NCBI GenBank assembly: GCA_964616145.1
Contig: CAZTRD010000037.1
Span: 1-8,371, forward strand
DNA from: JAQTNP01 sp964616145
GTDB taxonomy: Bacteria > Patescibacteriota > Minisyncoccia > Minisyncoccales > PEYH01
Reading direction: 5' to 3'
Length of the DNA stretch: 8,371 bases
Below, piece by piece: positions 1-5,204 of this stretch. Under the pieces are notes generated by a model that was not told the DNA's origin, did not search any database, and was given only the letters and a program-made list of their open reading frames with translations. Made by a program: the position numbers and the translations under genes. Every line of letters starts with the position of its first letter. Position 1 is the stretch's first letter.

Positions 1-2
1 CT

Positions 3-146
3 ACTATCTCTGCTGTGAGCAAGAAACCAGTGTTTTTGGCTATTGTTTTTGCTGAGGACATAGGCTTTATGGTTAATAACTGGTTTATAAATCATATGAA
101 TCTAAAATCGAAAGATTTAAATAATATACTAGTATCACTAGTGTAA
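3..146 (+). CDS. possible C-terminal end of an unidentified upstream gene (partial)
   Basis: This frame is open from the left edge for 47 codons and ends with TAA at 144-146, one base before the ATG of the next gene. The reading is hydrophobic and protein-like, with a segment KKPVFLAIVFAEDIGFMVNN near its middle, and most codons follow the RNY pattern. I do not recognise the family. Against it: the last third of the frame contains a good TATA promoter and a repeat at the expected start site of the next gene, and the opposite strand is also open from position 95 to the edge. If real, the promoter of the following gene lies inside this coding region. Confidence 0.35.
   Translation, partial: TISAVSKKPVFLAIVFAEDIGFMVNNWFINHMNLKSKDLNNILVSLV
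110..128 (+). promoter_or_regulatory. archaeal BRE/TATA promoter of the first phosphonate operon
   Basis: GAAAGATTTAAATA at 110-123, continuing as ATATA, reads as a purine-rich BRE followed by a TATA box. The box centre is about 28 bases before the ATG at 148, so the expected transcription start falls on or next to the start codon. No Shine-Dalgarno sequence is visible between them, which fits a leaderless mRNA. The same 14 bases occur in the promoter of the minus-strand hydrolase, and a 12/14 match precedes the decarboxylase gene. Confidence 0.7.
127..143. repeat. two adjacent 8-bp palindromes (ACTAGT repeat), possible operator
   Basis: TACTAGTA (127-134) and CACTAGTG (136-143) are each perfect palindromes, separated by one base. 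Their shared core ACTAGT occurs at 128-133 and 137-142, so the pair is both a direct repeat with a 9-bp period and an inverted repeat with a 3-base centre. The element sits between the TATA box and the start codon, a classic place for an archaeal repressor site. If the upstream frame is coding, it would instead be a Leu-Val-Ser-Leu-Val codon repeat. Confidence 0.4.
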
Positions 147-147
147 A

Positions 148-690
148 ATGAATAAGATAGTATGGGCAAATAAGTCAAACGGGCAGTTGTGTGTTACGAT
201 ACCCAAGAATTCAGGTATTAAGGAAGGCGATATTGTTAGTGTAGGGAAGGAAAAGGTAAAGACAATAGTTTATAGCTCTGTTACAGCTGATTTATTCCAT
301 TACGGGCATCTTAGGATATTAGAAGAGGCCAATAAGCTGGGAGATTTTCATATTTGTGGTGTTGTTACGGATGAAGCCATAAAATCTTATAAGAAAGGGC
401 CTATTGCACACCTTAAAGACAGGATGACCATTGTTTCTGCTTTAAGATGTGTGGATATGGTTATGAGGCAAGAGAGTTTAGATCCTACAGAGAACCTAAA
501 GAAGATACACGATCAATTTAAGGGTTCTAAGATTGTTATTGTTTATGGCTCTAATTGGAAAAAGGTTCCTGGAGCGGATTATATCAAAAAAATAGGCGGA
601 GAGGTTATACAGCCTCCTTTTTACGAGAAATTATCAACAGAGAAGATTGTTGACAAAATATTCAAACTATATGGTGGGGGTACAAAATGA
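148..690 (+). CDS. AbrB-like domain fused to a cytidylyltransferase-like nucleotidyltransferase
   Basis: A 180-residue protein with two parts. Residues 3-34 look like an AbrB/SpoVT swapped-hairpin domain: a short Gly-Gln-Leu strand, then VTIPK (16-20), then GIKEGDIVSV (23-32), the usual pattern of that family. Residues 39-172 are a Rossmann-type nucleotidyltransferase with TADLFHYGH (46-54), whose HxGH motif binds the nucleotide triphosphate. The enzyme domain is clearly paralogous to the N-terminal domain of the next gene (shared ADLxHxGH, GVxTDxAIxSYK, QExLD, WK, GG and ST-K motifs). It differs at two conserved places: HGDDW there is YGSNW here (133-137), and ISSTKL there is LSTEKI here (162-167), so activity or substrate may differ. 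The start at ATG 148 fits the TATA spacing. The stop overlaps the next ATG by 4 bases. It may activate a phosphonate with CTP, form a hetero-oligomer with its paralogue, or regulate the operon; the role is inferred. Confidence 0.8.
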   Translation: MNKIVWANKSNGQLCVTIPKNSGIKEGDIVSVGKEKVKTIVYSSVTADLFHYGHLRILEEANKLGDFHICGVVTDEAIKSYKKGPIAHLKDRMTIVSALRCVDMVMRQESLDPTENLKKIHDQFKGSKIVIVYGSNWKKVPGADYIKKIGGEVIQPPFYEKLSTEKIVDKIFKLYGGGTK

Positions 691-1991
691 AAAAAGTTTA
701 TGTTGGAATGTGTGCTGATCTTATTCATCATGGCCATATAAATATAATAAAGGAAGGGGCCAAATATGGGGATGTTATAGTCGGTGTTTTAACAGACAAA
801 GCAATTGCAAGTTATAAAAGGATACCTTTGCTTTCCTATGAAGAAAGGAAGAAGATAGTTGAGAATATTAAGGGGGTTAAGGAAGTTGTTCCGCAAGAGA
901 CACTTGATTATGTTCCTAATTTGAGAAAGATAAAACCTAGTTATGTAGTTCATGGTGACGATTGGAAAACCGGTGTGCAAAGAGAGACCAGACAGAAAGT
1001 GATAGATGCTTTGAATGAATGGGGTGGAAAATTAGTTGAGCCAGAGTATACGGGAGGAATATCATCCACAAAGCTTATTGATCAGGTTCTTGAGATAGGG
1101 ACTACACCTGGGATGAGGATGAAAAGATTAAGAAGGATTATAGAGCTTAAGCCGATTGTAAGGGTGTTAGAAGTTCATAATGGGCTTACAGGAAGGATAG
1201 TTGAGAAAACTAAGATAGAGAAAGACGGTAAAACAAGGGATTTTGATGGGATGTGGCTGAGCAGTTTGACAGATTCAACTGCAAAAGGAAAGCCTGATTC
1301 AGGATGTGTTGATTTTACATCACGAGTGAATACAATAAACCAGATTTTTGAGGTTACTACAAAGCCAATGATTGTTGATGCTGACAATGGCGGATTGACA
1401 GAGCATTTTGTTTTTATGGTCAAGACACTTGAAAGATTAGGTGTTTCTGCTGTTATAATTGAAGATAAGACAGGAGCAAAAAGAAATTCTCTTTTTGGAG
1501 ATGAGGTTGAACAGGAGCAGGATGAAATTGAGATGTTTTCAGATAAGATATCTTCTGGTAAAAAAGTTCAGGTTACAGAAGACTTTATGATAATCGCTAG
1601 GATCGAGAGCTTAATATTGAATAAAGGGAGGGAAGATGCTTTGAAGAGAGCTAAAGCTTATATTGATGCAGGAGTTGACGGTATAATGATACACAGCAAG
1701 AAGAAAGATGCTAAAGAGATACTTGAGTTTTGCAAACAATATAAACAATTTGAAAATAAGGTTCCTCTTGTGGTTGTGCCTTCAACATATAGTTCTATAA
1801 CTGAAGAAGAGCTTATTGATGCAGGGGTCAGTATAGTTATTTATGCGAATCAGCTACTTAGAAGCGCGTATCCTGCGATGGTCAAGACAGCAGAGACAAT
1901 ACTTAAGAATCACAGAGCTCTCGAATCAGAAGAGCAGTGTATGCCTATAAAGGAGATATTGAGTTTGATACCTGCGGGTTTGTACGAGTAA
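687..1991 (+). CDS. pepM: cytidylyltransferase-phosphoenolpyruvate mutase fusion (Fom1-like)
   Basis: A bifunctional 434-residue protein. Residues 1-135 are a CTP-type nucleotidyltransferase with CADLIHHGH (9-17), HGDDW (89-93) and ISSTKL (125-130). A short Arg/Lys-rich linker follows, then a PEP mutase/isocitrate lyase-type barrel from about residue 150 to the end. The barrel carries the diagnostic PEP mutase signature EDK-x5-NS as EDKTGAKRNS (259-268), the metal-site DADNGG (231-236) and SSLTDS (192-197). PEP mutase rearranges PEP to phosphonopyruvate, the entry to nearly all known phosphonate pathways. The order cytidylyltransferase then mutase is that of Fom1, whose first domain cytidylylates 2-hydroxyethylphosphonate. 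The gene begins inside an ATGA overlap with the preceding stop, with a GGTGG-type ribosome site in the 673-680 region, so it is translationally coupled. It ends 6 bp from a converging gene. The mutase call is very secure; the nucleotide acceptor is inferred from the neighbours. Confidence 0.95.
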   Translation: MKKVYVGMCADLIHHGHINIIKEGAKYGDVIVGVLTDKAIASYKRIPLLSYEERKKIVENIKGVKEVVPQETLDYVPNLRKIKPSYVVHGDDWKTGVQRETRQKVIDALNEWGGKLVEPEYTGGISSTKLIDQVLEIGTTPGMRMKRLRRIIELKPIVRVLEVHNGLTGRIVEKTKIEKDGKTRDFDGMWLSSLTDSTAKGKPDSGCVDFTSRVNTINQIFEVTTKPMIVDADNGGLTEHFVFMVKTLERLGVSAVIIEDKTGAKRNSLFGDEVEQEQDEIEMFSDKISSGKKVQVTEDFMIIARIESLILNKGREDALKRAKAYIDAGVDGIMIHSKKKDAKEILEFCKQYKQFENKVPLVVVPSTYSSITEEELIDAGVSIVIYANQLLRSAYPAMVKTAETILKNHRALESEEQCMPIKEILSLIPAGLYE

Positions 1992-1997
1992 ATAGAT

Positions 1998-2780
1998 CTA
2001 ACCAAGATAGCCGTGATTCTGTAAGTATTGAGGCAATGCTGCTACACTTGGAAGCACCACTATAGGATTAGCTTTTACTAATGTATCTATTGTTTGTGTT
2101 CCAGATGAGACTGCAACAGTTGTTGCTCCTACTCCCTGGCCTTCGCGAGTATCTTCTATTGTATCTCCTACTTTTAGAACAATCTTATAATCAAATCCTG
2201 GTTGTTTTTTGGATTTATCTGTTGTTGCTGAAAGAAGACCAGCTGCAATTAAAGTAGCATTGATCATATTTGGTTTTGGTCTGCCACCTCCTGCTGCTGT
2301 GCCGCATGTTCCATAATCAACTAAACCGTTTGCTTTCCAACCTAGCTTATCATTAATAGCATCAGTTACAACTTGAGGAAATCCACTTCCTGTTGCTACA
2401 TAAATTCCGTTATCTTTTAGATATCTAAATACATCAGTTGTTCCAGCCATTTCTTTTACATAAGGTACATTATCTAATAATGCCGGAACAAATTCCTTAT
2501 CGTGTAGGTTTTTTGCCAGAGCTTTTTGCCGATCTGGATTTAAGTCTGTTCTGTATTTAGCTACTTTCTCTTCAAATACTTCTAATTTATCCCTTCCTCT
2601 ACAAGCATTAAGCTCTTCAAAAGACATTTGTATACCTGCTTTTACAAAAGCGCTGCCATATGCAGCTAGAACTAAAGGTAATTTTCCTTCTAATCCAGGT
2701 TTTTCAATATTATCATCTACTGTTGTAGCAGCCATGTCAAACAAAGCTACTTGAATTCTTGGAACTTCAATTGTTGGCAT
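1998..2780 (-). CDS. HAD-superfamily phosphonatase-like hydrolase
   Basis: A 260-residue HAD hydrolase. Motif I is FDMAATTVD, with nucleophile D15 and Ala at position 17 where most HAD phosphatases have Asp; Ala there is characteristic of the phosphonatase (PhnX) group. Motif II is ATGSGF (129-134), motif III uses K169 in GGRPKP, and motif IV is GDTIED (205-210). The cap has GRDK (62-65); its Lys65 sits at the G+3 spacing of the PhnX Schiff-base lysine. The other PhnX cap residues (Met before the Gly, His after the Lys) are Arg61 and Val68 here. This matches the 'phosphonatase-like' family, whose true substrate is often unknown. It has its own promoter and a GGAGGG ribosome site, is transcribed away from the decarboxylase gene, and converges with the mutase gene. 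It could cleave phosphonoacetaldehyde to acetaldehyde and phosphate, as a safety valve or for phosphate recovery. Its Ala/Gly/Thr-rich, less Lys-rich composition differs from its neighbours and may indicate transfer. Confidence 0.85.
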   Translation of the reverse strand: MPTIEVPRIQVALFDMAATTVDDNIEKPGLEGKLPLVLAAYGSAFVKAGIQMSFEELNACRGRDKLEVFEEKVAKYRTDLNPDRQKALAKNLHDKEFVPALLDNVPYVKEMAGTTDVFRYLKDNGIYVATGSGFPQVVTDAINDKLGWKANGLVDYGTCGTAAGGGRPKPNMINATLIAAGLLSATTDKSKKQPGFDYKIVLKVGDTIEDTREGQGVGATTVAVSSGTQTIDTLVKANPIVVLPSVAALPQYLQNHGYLG

Positions 2781-2788
2781 TTTTTATT

Positions 2789-2794
2789 CCCTCC
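2789..2794 (-). promoter_or_regulatory. ribosome binding site of the phosphonatase-like gene
   Basis: On the minus strand GGAGGG lies 8 bases before the ATG at 2780. This strong Shine-Dalgarno match supports the chosen start. Confidence 0.75.
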
Positions 2795-2828
2795 ATTTAA
2801 TGTTAAATTTAGATTTATCGTCTAAAAT

Positions 2829-2836
2829 GGGGGGGG
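2829..2836. repeat. run of eight G in the leader/promoter region
   Basis: Eight consecutive G (C on the minus strand) interrupt an otherwise AT-rich 160-base intergenic region. The run falls just downstream of the minus-strand TATA box, about 8-22 bases from it, so a length change would alter TATA-to-start spacing for the hydrolase gene. Confidence 0.6.
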
Positions 2837-2843
2837 CTTTGGA

Positions 2844-2857
2844 TATTTAAATCTTTC
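2844..2857 (-). promoter_or_regulatory. archaeal BRE/TATA promoter of the phosphonatase-like gene
   Basis: Read on the minus strand this is GAAAGATTTAAATA, identical over 14 bases to the promoter at 110-123. The expected transcription start is near 2821, giving a leader of about 40 bases that contains the GGAGGG site. Confidence 0.65.
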
Positions 2858-2894
2858 TGTTTTACTGTCACTCTATAATGGTCATTTTGATTAA

Positions 2895-2908
2895 GCAAGG
2901 TTTAAATA
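2895..2908 (+). promoter_or_regulatory. archaeal BRE/TATA promoter of the decarboxylase operon
   Basis: GCAAGGTTTAAATA matches the other two promoters at 12 of 14 positions, and the box itself is identical. The expected start of transcription is near 2930, giving a very short leader of about 10 bases that still contains a ribosome site. It diverges from the hydrolase promoter across a shared region of about 40 bases. Confidence 0.65.
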
Positions 2909-2931
2909 ATACTCTAAATATTTGTTTTATT

Positions 2932-2937
2932 GGTGAT
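2932..2937 (+). promoter_or_regulatory. GGTGAT ribosome binding site setting the decarboxylase start
   Basis: GGTGAT, complementary to the 3' end of archaeal 16S rRNA, lies 4 bases before ATG 2942. In-frame TTG (2930) and GTG (2933) codons overlap or precede this site, so they are less likely starts. Confidence 0.65.
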
Positions 2938-2941
2938 AACT

Positions 2942-4069
2942 ATGATTTCATGCGAAAATTTATTTGAAATTTTTAAGAAAAATGATTTGTTGTTTTTTAC
3001 AGGAGTTCCAGACTCAACCTTTAAGGATTGGATGAAGTTCTTAGCAGATGAGGATGGCAATAGGGTAACTAATATTGTTGCCTGCAATGAATGCGAGGCA
3101 GTAGCAACTGCAGCTGGCTACCATTTAGCAACTGGAAAGATTGGCATTGTTTATATGCAGAATTCAGGTGAGGGAAAAACCGTTAATCCATTGGCTTCAT
3201 TGTGTGATCCTGAGGTTTATTCCATACCAGTTATTTTAATGATTGGGTGGAGGGGGGAGCCAGGCAAAAAGGATGAGCCGCAGCATAAAAAGATGGGTAG
3301 GGTAATGATGCCTTTGCTTGATACTTTAGAGTTATCTTATAAAGTTCTTCCTGATGATATTGAAGGGGCTGCTAAGGTAATTGAAGAGATGAAGAAATTA
3401 GCTAAAGAAAAGAGTGCTCCAGTTGCTATTATCATTAAAAAAGGGATTTTTGAAGAATATGAACCAAAGAAGAAGTTGAAAACCAATTTTGATATGACGA
3501 GGGAAGATGCTATCAAAGTTATTGTCGATAATTTAGATGGGAGTGAAGCAATTGTTTCTACAACTGGAAAAACCTCGAGGGAATTATTTGAATATAGGGT
3601 AGCAAGAGGAGAAAAACCATGTGATTTTTATACTGTAGGGAGTATGGGATGTTGCATTTCAATTGCAAATGGAATAGCTCTTCAAAAGCCACAAAAGCCA
3701 GTATTTGTTTTTGATGGGGATGGAGCTGTGTTGATGCAGATGGGGGCATTAGCCACTATTGGCCATTATGGGGCTAAGAAATTATACCATATTGTTTTTG
3801 ATAATGGTTCTTATGATAGTACAGGAGGTCAGCCAACTGTTTCAACAACTGTTGATTTTGGAAAGGTTGCTTTAGCTTGTGGCTATAAATCTGCAAAAAT
3901 TGTAGAGAAAAAAGCGGATTTAGAGAAAGAAATAAAAAAGGTTAAAGATTTAGAAGGGCCGCAGATGCTTATTGTTAAGGTAAACAAAGGCGCAAGGAAG
4001 GATTTGGGGAGACCTACATCAACACCTATAGAAAATAAGCAAGAGTTTATGAAGGTTTTGAGGAAATGA
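2942..4069 (+). CDS. ppd: phosphonopyruvate decarboxylase (thiamine diphosphate-dependent)
   Basis: A 375-residue cytoplasmic enzyme that decarboxylates phosphonopyruvate to phosphonoacetaldehyde, the irreversible step that pulls the unfavourable mutase reaction forward. The N-terminal pyrimidine-binding half shows TGVPDST (20-26), the catalytic Glu50 region followed by AAGYHLATG (57-65), YMQNSG (71-76), VNPLASL (81-87) and GWRGEPG-x3-DEPQH (102-115), all hallmarks of the Ppd/Fom2 family. The C-terminal diphosphate-binding half has GDGAVLMQMGAL (259-270) and DNGSYDSTGGQPT (287-299), the metal/ThDP motif. Two positions look unusual from memory of the family: NEG is NEC at 49-51, and the GSMGH segment is GSMGCC (233-238). 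The ATG at 2942 is preferred over the upstream TTG/GTG because of the GGTGAT site. The stop overlaps the next start as ATGA, so the two are one operon. Confidence 0.95.
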   Translation: MISCENLFEIFKKNDLLFFTGVPDSTFKDWMKFLADEDGNRVTNIVACNECEAVATAAGYHLATGKIGIVYMQNSGEGKTVNPLASLCDPEVYSIPVILMIGWRGEPGKKDEPQHKKMGRVMMPLLDTLELSYKVLPDDIEGAAKVIEEMKKLAKEKSAPVAIIIKKGIFEEYEPKKKLKTNFDMTREDAIKVIVDNLDGSEAIVSTTGKTSRELFEYRVARGEKPCDFYTVGSMGCCISIANGIALQKPQKPVFVFDGDGAVLMQMGALATIGHYGAKKLYHIVFDNGSYDSTGGQPTVSTTVDFGKVALACGYKSAKIVEKKADLEKEIKKVKDLEGPQMLIVKVNKGARKDLGRPTSTPIENKQEFMKVLRK

Positions 4070-5202
4070 AAGAGTTTATTGGTAAGGGTTCAATATACAA
4101 ATTGAAGGATATTTTGACTAAATATAAACCTAAGGCTATCTTTTTAGTTACTGGAAAAGGTTCTTATGAAAAGAGTGGGGCTAAGTCTATATTAACCAAC
4201 ATTTTGAAGAATTATAAAGTTGTTCATTTTGATGAGCTTCAGCCTAATCCTAAGCTTGAGGATGTTGAGAGAGGATTAAAAATTTTTAAGGAAAATAGGT
4301 GTGATTTTGTTATTGCGGTTGGCGGTGGAAGTGCAATAGATGTTGCAAAGTCGGTAAATGTGCTTAGCACTAATTTTGGGGGTGTTTTTGATTATGTTAA
4401 TAATAAAAAAGAGTTAAAGAATAGAGGAAATATTTTAGTTGCGATACCTACCACTGCAGGTTCTGGTAGCGAGGCAACGCACTTTATTGTTTTATACAAA
4501 GGAAAAAATAAATGCTCTTTAGGACATAAAGAGTTTACATTGCCTGATTATGCAATAGTTGATTCTAAATTGACAGAAAGCCTGCCAGCATATATCACAG
4601 CGTGCACTGGAATGGATGCATTAGGCCAAGCCATTGAGTCATATTGGAGTGTATACTCAACAGATGAATCAAAGAAATATGCGAGTGAAGCTATTAGGAT
4701 TATATTAAACAGTATTAGGAATGCTGTAAACGATCCGTCGGCTAAGTCAAGAGAAGCTATGTCTAAAGGTGCTTTTTTAGCTGGTAAGGCAATAAATATA
4801 TCAAAAACAACTGCATGCCATGCAATAGCTTATCCAATTACTTCATATTTTAAAGTTCCTCATGGGCATGCTGTAGGGCTTACCCTGGCTTCTATGTTTG
4901 TTTATAATTCAAAGGTTACTGAAAAGGATGTACTTGATAAAAGAGGAGGGGGTTATGTTAAAAAAACAATAAAAGAGGTAGTGGCCTTGTTAGGGACAAA
5001 AATAGCTGAGGAAGCTGCAAAAAAGATAGGTGAACTTATGAAATGTATTGGTTTGAAAACAAGGTTGTCAGAGTTAAACATTAAAACAGAAAAAGGTAGG
5101 GAGATTATAATCAAGAATGGATTTAATCCAGAGAGGGTAAAAAATAATCCAAGGTTATTGACAGAAGAGGCTTTGAGAGATATACTAGATGATATTGCTT
5201 AG
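4066..5202 (+). CDS. iron-type alcohol dehydrogenase, probable phosphonoacetaldehyde reductase
   Basis: A 378-residue group III (iron-containing) alcohol dehydrogenase. The cofactor-binding N-terminal domain has GGGSAIDVAK (86-95) and AGSGSE (131-136). The metal-binding helical domain has MDALGQAIESYW (183-194), CHAIAYP (251-257) and PHGHAVG (265-271). Compared with FucO, the metal ligands Asp, His and His are kept as D184, H252 and H266, but the second ligand (His200 of FucO) is Gln188; dehydroquinate synthases also manage with three ligands, and this may be normal in the HEP dehydrogenase subfamily. Directly after ppd and overlapping it by 4 bases, it most likely reduces phosphonoacetaldehyde to 2-hydroxyethylphosphonate, as PhpC and FomC do. 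A GAGGA lies too close to the ATG to serve well, so translation is probably coupled. The stop is 2 bp from a converging gene. Substrate is inferred from context. Confidence 0.88.
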   Translation: MKEFIGKGSIYKLKDILTKYKPKAIFLVTGKGSYEKSGAKSILTNILKNYKVVHFDELQPNPKLEDVERGLKIFKENRCDFVIAVGGGSAIDVAKSVNVLSTNFGGVFDYVNNKKELKNRGNILVAIPTTAGSGSEATHFIVLYKGKNKCSLGHKEFTLPDYAIVDSKLTESLPAYITACTGMDALGQAIESYWSVYSTDESKKYASEAIRIILNSIRNAVNDPSAKSREAMSKGAFLAGKAINISKTTACHAIAYPITSYFKVPHGHAVGLTLASMFVYNSKVTEKDVLDKRGGGYVKKTIKEVVALLGTKIAEEAAKKIGELMKCIGLKTRLSELNIKTEKGREIIIKNGFNPERVKNNPRLLTEEALRDILDDIA

Positions 5203-5204
5203 TT

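Noticed and set aside
1..95. Minus-strand frame open from an ATG at 95 to the left edge, with a symmetrical TATA at 115-122
   Set aside because: The about 31-residue reading is polar and unlike a known protein start, ATTTAAAT reads the same on both strands, and the plus-strand frame has better codon pattern. Not excluded, only less likely.
1175..1423. Minus-strand open frame of 82 codons inside the mutase gene
   Set aside because: It is the shadow of a strongly conserved coding region holding the DADNGG and SSLTDS motifs, without its own ribosome site or recognisable motif.
2930..2941. TTG 2930 or GTG 2933 as decarboxylase start
   Set aside because: Both overlap or precede GGTGAT, which is well placed for ATG 2942, and the family similarity begins after that Met.
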